This document shows positions 32,504 to 43,527 of a stretch of DNA of 64,000 nucleotides, in pieces. The stretch is from Methanocalculus alkaliphilus. GTDB lineage: Archaea; Halobacteriota; Methanomicrobia; Methanomicrobiales; Methanocorpusculaceae. Where the stretch lies: NCBI RefSeq assembly GCF_024170505.1, contig NZ_JALJYG010000006.1, positions 62,001-126,000 on the forward strand, written 5' to 3'. Each line of letters begins with the position of its first letter. Within the stretch, counting starts at the first letter, position 1. The translations under genes and the position numbers were made by a program. The notes under the pieces were generated by a model. The model was not told the DNA's origin. It ran no database searches and saw only the letters and a list, made by a program, of their open reading frames with translations.

Positions 32504-33108
32504 TAACGATCGAGGGGATTGACGGCGCGGGGAAGAGCACCCTCCTTGCCTCGCTGAAGGAGGAGCTCTCCGATATTGATCCCCTCTTTACCCGTGAGCC
32601 CGGTGCAACATGGATCGGACGGGTCGTCCGTCAGGCCATCGCCGAGGAGGTCGATCCGATCGCCGAGGCGCTCCTCTTTGTTGCCGATCACGCGATGCAT
32701 TGTGCATCGGTCATCCGACCTGCCCTTGATGACGGCCGGATGGTGATATCGGATCGCTATACCGATTCCCGGTTTGCATATCAGCAGGTAACCCTGCAGG
32801 GGCATCTCCCGGATCCCCGGCGCTGGCTGGCCGCTCTTCACGAGGGCTGGTCGATACAGCCGGATCTCACATTCCTTCTTGTTCTCCCGGTTCATCGTGC
32901 GCTTGAGCGGCTTGACGAGAATGGTACCCGTGAGCATTTTGAGAGGGAGGAGGTTCTCACCGCAGTGTGGGCGGAGTATCTGGCACGGGCAGAGGCGGAG
33001 CCTTCACGATTCATCCTGGTTGATGCCGAAGAAGAGAGGGGGGTGATCGCCTCCTTTGTTGCAGAGGAGATCAGGCGCGTTTATGAATTGCGAGGACGAC
33101 ATCCCTGA
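32497..33108 (+). CDS. tmk: Thymidylate kinase with a non-AUG (CTG) start
   Basis: About 203 residues. The conserved N-terminus [19 protein letters not shown] holds the P-loop, followed by [21 protein letters not shown] and a C-terminal helix. The frame opens after a TGA at 32473 and contains no ATG, GTG or TTG before the P-loop; CTG codons at 32497 and 32500 are the only near-cognate starts, and AGGAGGGG lies at 32483-32490. The first ATG (32695) would delete the ATP site. The start overlaps the HisA-like stop, so translation is probably coupled. The last 38 nt overlap convergent valS. Confidence 0.88.
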   Translation: MLITIEGIDGAGKSTLLASLKEELSDIDPLFTREPGATWIGRVVRQAIAEEVDPIAEALLFVADHAMHCASVIRPALDDGRMVISDRYTDSRFAYQQVTLQGHLPDPRRWLAALHEGWSIQPDLTFLLVLPVHRALERLDENGTREHFEREEVLTAVWAEYLARAEAEPSRFILVDAEEERGVIASFVAEEIRRVYELRGRHP

Positions 33109-35665
33109 TCGTGAGGATATCGACCTCTTCTCCCTCGATTGCGTAGGAGTGAACAAGGGTATAGGCCCCGTCAGGAATTGCGATCTCATCATCTCCAATC
33201 CTGACCGAGGTGATGCCTTCCTTCAGGGTCTCAATCGGGAGATCACGGATCGCCTGCATGACGGCGCCGGCCTGTTTTCTGAAGGTGGGGCCGATGATCC
33301 CCATGTTGAAGGTGATATCCGAGACGATCCGATCTAGATTCGGTGCAGCGGATCGCCAGTCAATATCAGCGTTTACCGTCCTTCCTGCATCGCCGCCATC
33401 ATTGAACGAGATGCCCGGAGTATAGATGGTGACATGGCCGAGAGGGGCGTTTAAGGCAAGCCCTTCATCATGTTTGTACTTCCTCAGGAGTGAGACGATG
33501 GTGACAACGAGATCCCCGTCTTCCAGGTCCTTCTCATCGTACTCCGGGAGAGCCGGCCATTCCTGGTCGATGACCCTCTCTCCGGTGAGGTGATGGTAGC
33601 ACTCTGCTGCAAAGAATGGTGTATAGGGTGCCATGCAGCGGCATAGGGCATCAAGGGTCGTCCTGAGGGTGGATGCCGCACCGGAACGGGACGGCGTGTC
33701 GCCATAGAGCCTCCCCTTGACGAGCTCAAGATAGTTGTCTGCAAGGGTTGACCAGGCAAAGTCCCGGAGTGCCTTCAGCCCCCGGTCGAACTGGTTGTTG
33801 TCAAGTGCCGTTGTCACCTCGTCGACGGTCTTCCTCAGGTGTGCAAGCAGCCAGCGGTCCGCAAGTTCTGTGGTTGGATCTGGTCTGATCTCATCCCGGC
33901 GTATCTGAAGGAGGGAGAACCGGACGATGTTCCACATCTTCGTCTGGAATCGTGATGCCGCGACGACGTCGTTCCATGAGAAGGTGATATCGGATCCGGT
34001 TGCGCCGCCGGCAGCGGCCCATTGCCGGAGGGCGTCGACGCCGTACTTGTCGATCAGTTCATCGGGAGAGATGACGTTGTTCCTGGATTTTGACATCTTA
34101 AATCCGTCCTCTCCAAGAACCATCCCGTTGATGAGGATGCCTTCCCAGGGCTTCTCACCGGTGAGGGCAAGGGATCTGAGGATGGTGTAGAATGCCCATG
34201 TCCTGATGATATCATGGCCCTGGGGGCGGAGCTGGGTCGGATAGAGCGCAGGGGTGGTCTTCCCGTCCCATCCTGAGACGACGAGCGGGGATATGGATGA
34301 GTCCATCCAGGTATCGAGGACATCGGTCTCTCCCTCCCATTCTGTTGATCCGCATGACGGACAGGGTGTCGAGGGGGATTCGACCGTCGGATCAATGGGG
34401 AGATCAGCCTCATCGGGGGTGAGTAATTCGCCACAGGCTGTACAGAACCAGACCGGAATCGGGGTGGCAAAGAGCCGCTGCCTGGAGATGCACCAGTCCC
34501 ATTCCATCTGGGATGTCCAGTTCAGGAGCCGGGTGAGCATATGCTCCGGGAACCAGGTGATCTCCTTTGCGGCTTCGGTGATCTCATCGGGTCTGACCCT
34601 GACAAACCATTGTCGTTCAGAGAGGATCTCGATCGGTGTCTCACACCGCCAGCAGGTGCCGACACGCTGGGGGAGCTCCTCCTGGCGGATCAGGATATCC
34701 TCCTTTGTCATATCGGCGAGGATGGCGTCGCGGCACTCCTTCGCCCTCATCCCGGTATAGGGTCCGCAGATGGCGGTCATCCTGCCGGTGTGATCGATCG
34801 CTTTCCGGAGGTCAAGATTGTGTGTCTTCCACCAGACGACATCCTGTTTGTCGCCAAATGTACAGATCATCACAGCGCCTGATCCGAATGAGGGATCGAC
34901 CGTCTCATCCTCGATAACCGGGACCTGGTATGAGAAGAGCGGGACGGTGAGGGTTCCCCCTCTGAGGCTGGTGTACCGTTCATCATCGGGGTGGACGGCG
35001 ACGGCGACACAGGCTCCGAGGAGCTCGGGCCGTGTTGTTGCGATCTCAACGCCATCGAAGGTGAAGTAATTGAGGAGGGTGGTATTCTCCGTATATGCAA
35101 CCTCCGCAAATGCGATGGCGGTTTCACACCGGGTACAGTAATTGACGGGATGATCGGACTGGTAGATGTACCCAGATTTGAGCATCCTGAGGAATGATGC
35201 CTGTGTCAGGCTGTAGTACTCCGGCTCCATCGTGATGTACTCGTTGCTCCAGTCCACAGAGAAGCCCATTACCCTGATGGAGCGGCGCATCATCTCAATG
35301 TTCTCACGGGTCAGCTCCTGGCACATTGCCCGGAACTCATGTCGTGGGAGATCATTTTTTGTGATCCCATGGATCTCCTCGACCTTCACCTCGGTCGGGA
35401 GGCCATGGCAGTCCCAGCCCTGTGGAAACATGACATTGTATCCGCGCATCCGCTTATACCGCGCGATGATATCCATGTAGACCCAGTTCAATGCATGGCC
35501 GATATGCAGTCTGCCGGTCGGGTACGGCGGTGGTGTGTCTATGATGTACCTCGGCTTTGTTGAGGCCCGGTCAAAGTAGAAGTCTTCGTCACGCCATGTA
35601 TCGAGCCATCGTTGCTCAACCCCGGCATAATCATAGGTTTTATCGAGATCCTCTGGTGACGACAT
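33071..35665 (-). CDS. valS: Valyl-tRNA synthetase
   Basis: An 864-residue class I synthetase. The HIGH motif is in [18 protein letters not shown] near residue 50 and the KMSKS motif in [17 protein letters not shown] near 510. The editing domain between them has [22 protein letters not shown] four-Cys zinc-type insert ([18 protein letters not shown]) lies near 400-440. The anticodon-binding helical domain follows. Length is normal for archaeal ValS. It has a stand-alone promoter region before 35665 and overlaps tmk at the 3' end by 38 nt. Confidence 0.97.
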   Translation of the reverse strand: MSSPEDLDKTYDYAGVEQRWLDTWRDEDFYFDRASTKPRYIIDTPPPYPTGRLHIGHALNWVYMDIIARYKRMRGYNVMFPQGWDCHGLPTEVKVEEIHGITKNDLPRHEFRAMCQELTRENIEMMRRSIRVMGFSVDWSNEYITMEPEYYSLTQASFLRMLKSGYIYQSDHPVNYCTRCETAIAFAEVAYTENTTLLNYFTFDGVEIATTRPELLGACVAVAVHPDDERYTSLRGGTLTVPLFSYQVPVIEDETVDPSFGSGAVMICTFGDKQDVVWWKTHNLDLRKAIDHTGRMTAICGPYTGMRAKECRDAILADMTKEDILIRQEELPQRVGTCWRCETPIEILSERQWFVRVRPDEITEAAKEITWFPEHMLTRLLNWTSQMEWDWCISRQRLFATPIPVWFCTACGELLTPDEADLPIDPTVESPSTPCPSCGSTEWEGETDVLDTWMDSSISPLVVSGWDGKTTPALYPTQLRPQGHDIIRTWAFYTILRSLALTGEKPWEGILINGMVLGEDGFKMSKSRNNVISPDELIDKYGVDALRQWAAAGGATGSDITFSWNDVVAASRFQTKMWNIVRFSLLQIRRDEIRPDPTTELADRWLLAHLRKTVDEVTTALDNNQFDRGLKALRDFAWSTLADNYLELVKGRLYGDTPSRSGAASTLRTTLDALCRCMAPYTPFFAAECYHHLTGERVIDQEWPALPEYDEKDLEDGDLVVTIVSLLRKYKHDEGLALNAPLGHVTIYTPGISFNDGGDAGRTVNADIDWRSAAPNLDRIVSDITFNMGIIGPTFRKQAGAVMQAIRDLPIETLKEGITSVRIGDDEIAIPDGAYTLVHSYAIEGEEVDILTIRDVVLAIHKRA

Positions 35666-35763
35666 TTATATCTGGTTGTCATCGTCATCTGATATACTGT
35701 TCGCACAACCGGACGAGCCTGTACGAAGATTCTTCTCTCTATTTGACCAAACCTTTAGTATCC

Positions 35764-36963
35764 ATGAAGATTCAGCCACGCCTCCTGCTGGCCACGGGTA
35801 TCGCCATCCTTGGTATCCTGCTTGCCCCGTATATTCAGCCAGCGTGGCTCTTCTCAATCTTTGTCATCGCATTCTCGGCTGTCCTGTACCTGATCCGCGG
35901 TACTCAGTATATCTCCCTGGCACTCGGGGTGACGGCGATCCTCTATGGCGCCGGCCTTTTGCCGCTGGTTGCATTCGGGGGGACAGTGGCAATCGTGACG
36001 CTTGGCGAATTAGCATTCCGGGCCGGTGGTGAGGAGAAGCTTGCCTATATCCATTATACTGCGGGCGCAACCCTTGGAGCCCTCATCGTGATGGCATATC
36101 TTGGGAATATTCAGCCTCTGGTCCTGATCATCGGTGTGCTTGTTGCCCTCCTCCTCAGGTCTATCCTTGCGACCCGTGAGGATGCGTATATGATCATCAT
36201 GCTCGGGGTGGCGATGACGATGTTCCTCTTCCTCGAGCTTGACTTCCAGGTTAATATCCTGCTCCTGATCCTTGCGGTGACGATAGCGCTCCTCTTCGGG
36301 TACTCATCGTTCCGTGTTGGTGCAGCTGACCTCTCCGGCCTCTTCTCGGGTGCGCTCATCGGCATTCTTCTGATCGTCTTTGCCGATGCCCGCTGGTTCC
36401 TGGTGATGCTCGCCTTCTTCATCATCGGATCGGCCAGCACCAGATACCAGTACCGAAAGAAGCAGCTGATGGGGGTTGAGCAGGAGCGTGGGGGTGCCCG
36501 GGGATATAAAAATGCCTTCTCAAACGGCCTTGTGGCGACCTGTGCGGCGATCGTCTTTGGGATCACACACGATCCGCTCTGGGTCGCCATCTTTGTCGGG
36601 AGCATCGCAACGGCGACGGCTGATACCGTCGCCTCGGAGATAGGGGTCACCGGGGGCCGCCCGTACATGATCACGACGTTTCAGCCCGTTCCGGAAGGGA
36701 CAAACGGGGGGGTGACCCTCCGTGGCGAGATGGCGGCGCTTGTTGGCTCCCTGATCATCTCCGGCCTTGCGGTGCTCCTCGGGATGATCACACTCCCGGT
36801 CTTCCTCATCTGCACCCTTGCCGGGCTCATCGGGACAAATATCGACAGTATCGTCGGTGCAACTATCGAAAACCGTGGGATCATCGGTAATTCCGGGACG
36901 AACCTCATTGCAACCTTCGGGGGCGGGGTTGCAGCAGCAGTGCTGGTGCTTGTGCTGATCTGA
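35764..36963 (+). CDS. DUF92/TMEM19 family membrane protein (VTE6-like)
   Basis: A 399-residue protein with about ten membrane segments, from the ATG at 35764 (MKIQPRLLLATGIAILG). The C-terminal half holds the DUF92 signature: KNAFSNGLVATCAAIVFG, ATATADTVASEIGV, FQPVPEGTNGGVTLRGEMAAL and NIDSIVGATIENRG. Plant VTE6 of this family phosphorylates phytyl phosphate, so an isoprenoid-phosphate kinase role in lipid recycling is possible here but unproven. The extended N-terminal membrane half may be a second kinase-like module. It stands alone, divergent from valS. Confidence 0.82.
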   Translation: MKIQPRLLLATGIAILGILLAPYIQPAWLFSIFVIAFSAVLYLIRGTQYISLALGVTAILYGAGLLPLVAFGGTVAIVTLGELAFRAGGEEKLAYIHYTAGATLGALIVMAYLGNIQPLVLIIGVLVALLLRSILATREDAYMIIMLGVAMTMFLFLELDFQVNILLLILAVTIALLFGYSSFRVGAADLSGLFSGALIGILLIVFADARWFLVMLAFFIIGSASTRYQYRKKQLMGVEQERGGARGYKNAFSNGLVATCAAIVFGITHDPLWVAIFVGSIATATADTVASEIGVTGGRPYMITTFQPVPEGTNGGVTLRGEMAALVGSLIISGLAVLLGMITLPVFLICTLAGLIGTNIDSIVGATIENRGIIGNSGTNLIATFGGGVAAAVLVLVLI

Positions 36964-37085
36964 TCAGGAGATCGGTATCTGCTGCCTTATTTTGGATTGC
37001 GTGCGGTTCGCGTTCCGGCCTTTTGCAAAAAAAGAGTCTGAATCACACTCTGAGGGTGTGGGGCATGAAGGGGAATTCCCCCTTC

Positions 37086-37919
37086 TCAGTACTTATACCA
37101 CCGCCCCTTCTCATCATACTCACCGATCTCCTGTTGAATGACAGAGATCTTCTCCAGTCTCCTGAAGAAGGCCGCCTTGAAGGTGAGGGTGAAGGGGGTG
37201 GCGATGAGTGCCCAGATGAAGAGGACGACTGCGGTTGCTGTGAGGGCATCAGGTCCGAGGAGTGCCATCACCTCATCGCCGGTCATTGCGCTGATGAGAT
37301 CCGGATCCATCTCTGCAACCTCCGCCATCTTCTCCCAGAGGAGACCCATCCAGAGGAATGCAAGGCCGAAGAGGATGCCAAGCAGGATGATGATGTTTGC
37401 GGCGATGAAGAGGAGCACCTTCCAGCCATGGACCATGACCAGCGTGATGCTCGCACGGAGCGAGTCGAAGATCTTCTCATCCCGGAAGACGACGAATGTG
37501 TCGTAGAAGTAGGTGAAGAGGAAGATCGGAATCATGATCCACATCGCTATCATCATGGTGAAATCAGCGGTTGGCGGTATTCCAATCAGCGTCGTCGTGC
37601 CAATCACCAGCATGATGGTGATGATACTTGCAAAGATGATGACGAGGAGCGGAAGGAGGACCCGGAAGTAGTATGAGAGCCCGTACCGGAGATAGACGGA
37701 CGGATCATTTGAATCCTCCCTGATGATCCCATAGCTTGCGGCGATGATGAACGGATAGACGAGGAGAGCGAGGATCTGGAACTGCCCGCCTGCGAGGGGA
37801 TCTGATCCCGTGATCAGGATATCGCCTGCTGTGACTGCTGCGATGAGAAGGCCGGAGAGCCAGAGGAGCGGCCTGCGCTTCAGGAGCCCGACGGTATCTG
37901 CGAGTGCTTCACGGATCAT
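37086..37919 (-). CDS. Multi-pass membrane protein of unknown function
   Basis: A 277-residue protein with about six hydrophobic segments, for example LLWLSGLLIAAVTAGDILI, LLPLLVIIFASIITIMLVIG and ALTATAVVLFIWALIATPFTL. It resembles archaeal membrane proteins with DUF4013- or DUF7847-like folds, which have no known activity. No catalytic motif is evident. It starts 2 bp after the stop of the upstream pyruvate-kinase-domain gene on the same strand, so they form a two-gene operon. Confidence 0.7.
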   Translation of the reverse strand: MIREALADTVGLLKRRPLLWLSGLLIAAVTAGDILITGSDPLAGGQFQILALLVYPFIIAASYGIIREDSNDPSVYLRYGLSYYFRVLLPLLVIIFASIITIMLVIGTTTLIGIPPTADFTMMIAMWIMIPIFLFTYFYDTFVVFRDEKIFDSLRASITLVMVHGWKVLLFIAANIIILLGILFGLAFLWMGLLWEKMAEVAEMDPDLISAMTGDEVMALLGPDALTATAVVLFIWALIATPFTLTFKAAFFRRLEKISVIQQEIGEYDEKGRWYKY

Positions 37920-37921
37920 GG

Positions 37922-38512
37922 TTACCGGTTCCTTGGCATCGCGATGATCTCCCTGACCTGGAGATCGAAGAAGGTGGCTGTATGTGCAGGCCGGATGACA
38001 GCGGCACAGTCTGCGCCGGTGGCAGTCCCGCCGACCGCGATCACCTCATTTTCGATCGGGATGGCGCCCTGGTCTGCTGCGATCAGCACCGATTCGACCG
38101 CAACCTTCAGCCCGACGGCAACAACGCGGCGGAGCGCCTCGGCAATCGCTTCGGATCGTGAGCCTCCACCGACACGCTCTGAACGTGAGAGGGCGCGTTC
38201 AAGCCCGGAGAGGGTATGTGTTCCGGTGACGATGGTATGGCCTTCGGCTCTGAGGGTTGCAGCGGCATCTTCGGAGAACTCCCAGACGCCGGGCTTTGAG
38301 AAGCCGACGACATGCGAGACGACAACGAGGCGTATCCCGGTTCCCCGGACCGCATCAAGGAACGCGAGTGCGGTCTTCCCGCTGGTGCTGGCGACCACGA
38401 TCTGCGTACAATTCAGCAGGCGCGCCCGTTCGACCGCGAGATGAACCACATCTGCGGTATTCTCTTTTCCTGGCTTGTCAAAGTATGCCGTTTCTCGTGT
38501 GATGTAGCCCAT
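37922..38512 (-). CDS. Stand-alone pyruvate kinase C-terminal-like domain protein
   Basis: About 196 residues from MGYITRETAYFDKPGKEN at 38512. It matches the alpha/beta C-terminal domain of pyruvate kinase with CTQIVVASTSGKTALAFLD, IRLVVVSHVVGFSKPGVWEF and GADCAAVIRPAHTATFFD; the catalytic barrel is absent. In pyruvate kinase this domain binds effectors. Free-standing copies are widespread in archaea with no known reaction; a small-molecule-binding role is an inference. It is transcribed with the membrane gene at 37086 and divergently from ychF. Confidence 0.8.
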   Translation of the reverse strand: MGYITRETAYFDKPGKENTADVVHLAVERARLLNCTQIVVASTSGKTALAFLDAVRGTGIRLVVVSHVVGFSKPGVWEFSEDAAATLRAEGHTIVTGTHTLSGLERALSRSERVGGGSRSEAIAEALRRVVAVGLKVAVESVLIAADQGAIPIENEVIAVGGTATGADCAAVIRPAHTATFFDLQVREIIAMPRNR

Positions 38513-38549
38513 GTATCTTAATATGCATCGGTCGTACAAGTGAATTACT

Positions 38550-39716
38550 ATGATCACGCTTGCTCTTGCTGGTAAACCAAACTGTGGCAAGTCCACGTTC
38601 TTTAAGGCGGCGACCCTGGCGGATGTCGAGATCGCAAACTATCCGTTCACAACGATCGATGCAAACAATGGTGTCGCCTATGTCCGGTCTCCCTGCCCGT
38701 GCCGTGAGCTTGACCTTGACTGTGGACACTGCCATGACGGATTCCGGTTCATCAATGTCGGTCTCATCGATGTCGCGGGTCTTGTCCCGGATGCCCACAA
38801 AGGGAAGGGGCTTGGCAATCAGTTTCTTGACAACCTCCGGGCTGCCGATGCGATCATTCAGATCGTGGATGCAAGCGGGGGGACGGATGCCGAGGGGAAC
38901 CCCGTTGATCCGGGGAGCCATGATCCGATGGAGGATATCCGGTTCCTCAGGTTCGAGATGGCAATGTGGGTTGCAGGCATTATTGAGAAGCATCTCCCGC
39001 GCCTTGCCCGTGCTGCCCAGGGGAAGGAGGCGGCACTCGTCGACCTTCTTGCAGAAGGGCTTGCCGGGCTCTCGATGACGGCTGATGATATCAGATCCGC
39101 ACTCGCAGAGACCGATGTCGATCTCTTCACCGCCGATGGCGATGCACTCTGCCGGTTTGCCGATGCCCTGATTGCCATCAACAAGCCGATGGTGACGGTT
39201 GCGAACAAGGCTGATCTCGCATCACCAGACCTCCTTGCGGCATTTCCTCCGGAGGTCGTCAGGACAACGGCAGCGGCAGAGCTCGCCCTCAGAGGAGCCG
39301 TCTCTGCCGGGGTTATCTCCTATCTTCCTGGTGATCCCGACTTTACGGTCAAACCGGGTGGAACCCTCACTCCGCAGCAGGAGAAGGGGCTCTCAATGGT
39401 CAGGGCGGTGATGCAGAGGTTCAATGGAACCGGTGTGCAGGAGGCGGTGAACAGGGCAGTCTTTTCGCTCCTTGATATGATCGTCGTCTATCCCGTCGAG
39501 GATGAGACCCATTTCACCGATGGAAAGAACCGGATCCTCCCGGATGCCTTCCTGATGAGGCGGGGTTCGACCCCCCGGGATCTTGCGTACCGTGTTCATA
39601 CCGATATCGGGAAGGGATTCCTCTATGCGGTTGACGCGCGGACAAAGATGCGGGTGAAAGACTCGACAGAGCTCAAGAGTGGGGATATCATCCGGATCGT
39701 CAGCACAGCGAAGTAA
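38550..39716 (+). CDS. ychF: Obg-like GTPase/ATPase YchF family
   Basis: A 388-residue P-loop NTPase. The Walker A motif LAGKPNCGKSTFFKAAT is at residues 6-22, DVAGLVPDAHKGKGLGNQFL gives the switch region, and VANKADL the NKxD motif. A C-terminal TGS domain has LAYRVHTDIGKGFLYAVDART. The insert CPCRELDLDCGHCHDGF, with four Cys, suggests a metal site. YchF binds ribosomes and may act in translation or stress control. It is divergent from the pyruvate-kinase-domain gene with a 37-bp gap. Confidence 0.93.
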   Translation: MITLALAGKPNCGKSTFFKAATLADVEIANYPFTTIDANNGVAYVRSPCPCRELDLDCGHCHDGFRFINVGLIDVAGLVPDAHKGKGLGNQFLDNLRAADAIIQIVDASGGTDAEGNPVDPGSHDPMEDIRFLRFEMAMWVAGIIEKHLPRLARAAQGKEAALVDLLAEGLAGLSMTADDIRSALAETDVDLFTADGDALCRFADALIAINKPMVTVANKADLASPDLLAAFPPEVVRTTAAAELALRGAVSAGVISYLPGDPDFTVKPGGTLTPQQEKGLSMVRAVMQRFNGTGVQEAVNRAVFSLLDMIVVYPVEDETHFTDGKNRILPDAFLMRRGSTPRDLAYRVHTDIGKGFLYAVDARTKMRVKDSTELKSGDIIRIVSTAK

Positions 39717-39762
39717 ATGAGCGACAGGTTAAAGTAATATCAATCAAGAGAAGAGTATACGT

Positions 39763-40083
39763 ATGGCAGGCGAGGTCTATCAGGCACAGGTGCTGAAGAA
39801 CTTCTTCGATACCATCACCGGATCGGATAGAAACCTCACCCGCATTTCGATGTGTGTTGTCACCCTCGCAAAGCTCAGAAGCGAGGACCCTTCGAAGGTT
39901 ACCTTTCTCCTCGACCAGATGCGCAAGTCACGCGAGAAGAAGGAGCTCTCCGTCGATATCCTCGATTATATGGTTGATGCCGCGGTCGCCCTGGATCTTG
40001 AGATCGTCCAGACCGCGTTTGGCGTCACCAACGTCAGGCAGATAGCCGATGACTTCGGTACCGTCTCCCTTGACTCATTCTAG
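39763..40083 (+). CDS. Small helical protein of unknown function
   Basis: A 106-residue, cytosolic, probably all-helical protein (KVTFLLDQMRKSREKKELS, LDYMVDAAVALDLEIVQTAF). I do not recognise a domain. It follows ychF by 46 bp with the same strand and base composition as its neighbours, so it looks like a native gene. It is the last gene before a 160-bp gap that holds the iterons of the DUF4143 gene. Confidence 0.6.
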   Translation: MAGEVYQAQVLKNFFDTITGSDRNLTRISMCVVTLAKLRSEDPSKVTFLLDQMRKSREKKELSVDILDYMVDAAVALDLEIVQTAFGVTNVRQIADDFGTVSLDSF

Positions 40084-40148
40084 TCCTTGATCGGATCTCT
40101 TCATTTTTCCCGTTGTACAGTGATGTCGGGAGTTTCAGTACAATGGCT

Positions 40149-40212
40149 TTCCATTTGTATTGATCAAAAGCTTCCATTCCAAATGATCAATAGTTTCCAT
40201 TTGAAATGGATA
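40149..40212 (+). repeat. Three 18-bp iterons spaced exactly 23 bp
   Basis: Copies begin at 40149, 40172 and 40195: TTCCATTTGTATTGATCA, TTCCATTCCAAATGATCA and TTCCATTTGAAATGGATA. Each is a near-palindrome; the third contains TCCATTT-G-AAATGGA. The 23-bp period is about two helical turns, so bound proteins would line up on one face of the DNA. They end 32 bp before the DUF4143 ATPase start and probably control it. The TATA box may be the AT-rich gttttatg after the third copy. Confidence 0.65.
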
Positions 40213-40243
40213 GTTTTATGAGTTCTCCTCTTCCTGTACTGGT

Positions 40244-41455
40244 ATGCTCCTGAAGAGTGAACTCTCGCGGATTCTCATATCTCAGAGGAATATGCTTCAA
40301 AATCGCGAATTCGGAATAATACGGGGGGATCTCGGGAAGGTGAAGCCTCTGTTGAATTTTGCCGTCATCATATCCGGTATCCGGAGATGTGGTAAAAGCA
40401 CGCTCCTTCTTCAGTCAATGAAGAGAGAGGAGGAATTTTATTTCATGAATTTTGAGGATCCCCGTCTGGGTAGCTTTGATCTCAAGGAGATTGAGCTACT
40501 TCAGGAGGTCTTCATTGAGGAGTTTGGAGACCGGGATCTCTATTACTTTGACGAGATCCAGAACCTCCCAGGCTGGGAATCATATGTGCGATACCTTCTG
40601 GATCAGAATAAGAAGGTGATAATCACCGGATCTAATGCCTCTCTTCTGAGCCGGGAGCTTGGAACAAAACTGACCGGGAGAAACCTGCGTATAGAACTAT
40701 TTCCATTCTCATATCAGGAATACCTTCTGTATATGAACAGGGAGGATTCATTCGATTCATTTCAGGCTTTCCTCTTCTCCGGGGGTTTTCCGGAGTACCT
40801 CAGAACAGGTCTTGATGAGGTTCTTGGGAACCTGCTCATGGATATTATCGCCAGGGATATCGTATTTCGTCACCTAATCAAAAATCCAGGCATTATAACA
40901 GATCTCGCCGTCTATCTGCTTGGGAATATATCAGGAGAGGTTACCCTCTCCCGGCTTCAGAAGACGTTTCCGGAGATCGGTTCGGTAACTACCCTGTCAT
41001 CCTATATGGATCTTCTTGAAGATGCGTATATCCTCTTTACCGTACCGCGGTTTTCCTATTCCCCAAGAGTCAGGCAGGTTAACCCAAAAAAAGTGTATGC
41101 CATCGATAACGGGCTCATACGGGCAAACTCCATAGGATTTTCGGATGACCTGGGCAGGCTTCTTGAGAACCATGTCTTTCTGGAGTTGCGGAGACGATAT
41201 CGGGAGATCTTCTATTTCCGCGAGAAGGGAGAGTGTGACTTTGTTGTGAAAGAGAAGGCGGTAGTCATACAGGCAATCCAGGTCTGCTATGAGGTCACCA
41301 GCCGGAATAAAGAGAGAGAGGTGGGCGGGCTGCTGGAGGCGATGGATCACTTCGGTCTGGAGAGGGGATATATTCTGACTGCTGATCAGGAGGACGAGAT
41401 CCGGATTGCCGGAAGGGTTATCTCACTCATTCCGGCACGTACGTTTCAGTACTGA
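40244..41455 (+). CDS. AAA+ ATPase with DUF4143 domain
   Basis: A 403-residue archaeal ATPase of the COG1373 type. The Walker A motif is in IISGIRRCGKSTLLLQS near residue 47, Walker B in DLYYFDEIQNLPGWESY near 103, and the sensor in KKVIITGSNASLLSRELGTKL; a C-terminal PD-(D/E)XK-like DUF4143 domain has FLELRRRYREIFYFREKGECDFVV. Such proteins are often mobile or linked to toxin and stress functions. Base use is AT-richer than the neighbours (26 of 60 bases G or C in 40441-40500), which suggests transfer. It has iterons upstream. Confidence 0.88.
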   Translation: MLLKSELSRILISQRNMLQNREFGIIRGDLGKVKPLLNFAVIISGIRRCGKSTLLLQSMKREEEFYFMNFEDPRLGSFDLKEIELLQEVFIEEFGDRDLYYFDEIQNLPGWESYVRYLLDQNKKVIITGSNASLLSRELGTKLTGRNLRIELFPFSYQEYLLYMNREDSFDSFQAFLFSGGFPEYLRTGLDEVLGNLLMDIIARDIVFRHLIKNPGIITDLAVYLLGNISGEVTLSRLQKTFPEIGSVTTLSSYMDLLEDAYILFTVPRFSYSPRVRQVNPKKVYAIDNGLIRANSIGFSDDLGRLLENHVFLELRRRYREIFYFREKGECDFVVKEKAVVIQAIQVCYEVTSRNKEREVGGLLEAMDHFGLERGYILTADQEDEIRIAGRVISLIPARTFQY

Positions 41456-41856
41456 TCTTTTTCAGGCTGAGCATCCTCTGAACGGGTTTGCTTCCTGTCT
41501 CCATCCCATTTGTGGATACGCCATTGGAGCCGTATCGTCAGGATGACGATGGTGAAGGTGAAGAAGACGAAGAGCGGGAGGCCTAAGGGGATGTCACCGG
41601 GGAGGAAGAAGAAGATGATCGCATAGAGCGGGGTGAACATTGAAACGAGATCCCGGCGTGGATCTGCAAAAGCCATCCCGCAGAGGAGGAGGGATGCGAT
41701 GAAGCAGCCCCATATGCCTGGTGAGGCATAGATCGGAAGGGGAAGGGTGACCCCCATATAGACGAGGACGATACCAAGCACTGCAACCCCTGGTGTCAGG
41801 TACCAGTACCGGGAGATGGCTGCTGCAAAGGGTGGGGTGGGTTTCTTCTGTGCCAT
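41446..41856 (-). CDS. Small membrane protein of unknown function
   Basis: A 136-residue protein with about four membrane segments (YWYLTPGVAVLGIVLVYMG, GIWGCFIASLLLCGMAF, TPLYAIIFFFLPG, LPLFVFFTFTIVILTI) and a charged C-terminal tail. No family is recognised. It lies downstream of nadM on the same strand with a 36-bp gap and may be co-transcribed with larB-nadM. Its 3' end overlaps the convergent DUF4143 gene by 10 nt. Confidence 0.65.
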   Translation of the reverse strand: MAQKKPTPPFAAAISRYWYLTPGVAVLGIVLVYMGVTLPLPIYASPGIWGCFIASLLLCGMAFADPRRDLVSMFTPLYAIIFFFLPGDIPLGLPLFVFFTFTIVILTIRLQWRIHKWDGDRKQTRSEDAQPEKDQY

Positions 41857-41892
41857 TGCTACCCTGTACCTTGTCCTCTGGTCTATAAATGT

Positions 41893-43166
<1,274 letters not shown>

Positions 43167-43209
43167 GATTATTATTATCAAGGGATGAGGCGCATATTAA
43201 GTGCATTGC

Positions 43210-43515
43210 ATGAATATCCTCTTCTACGTCACCTGTTTTGGAGCCGCCGTCGTCATCTTCCTCTGGCTCCGCGACCTCCGGATCTACGGGCGGACAGGCA
43301 AAGCCGGGTATCGGAGGGCAGCCCTCCGGGGAGTCTTCTGGTCGGCGACGGGGCTTGCAGGTGTTGCAGCAGCGGATTTCAATCAGCCTTTCATCGGGAT
43401 CGCTCTCGTCCTCGGTGCCCTGTATATGCAGGGGCAGGATGAGCGTGAGCGGGTCTGGACAAGCGAGGGTTCCCTTGAGCGGTTCCTCGGCGCGGTCAGG
43501 ATACAGAAGAGATAA
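43210..43515 (+). CDS. Small two-segment membrane protein
   Basis: A 101-residue protein starting MNILFYVTCFGAAVVIFLWL at 43210 (a GTG at 43201 is an alternative). There is an N-terminal membrane segment, a basic loop RIYGRTGKAGYRRAALRG, and a second hydrophobic stretch FIGIALVLGALYMQG. I do not recognise the family. It is 12 nt upstream of hisS on the same strand and may be the first gene of the hisS-top6B transcript. Confidence 0.6.
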   Translation: MNILFYVTCFGAAVVIFLWLRDLRIYGRTGKAGYRRAALRGVFWSATGLAGVAAADFNQPFIGIALVLGALYMQGQDERERVWTSEGSLERFLGAVRIQKR

Positions 43516-43527
43516 GCGACGTGGTAT

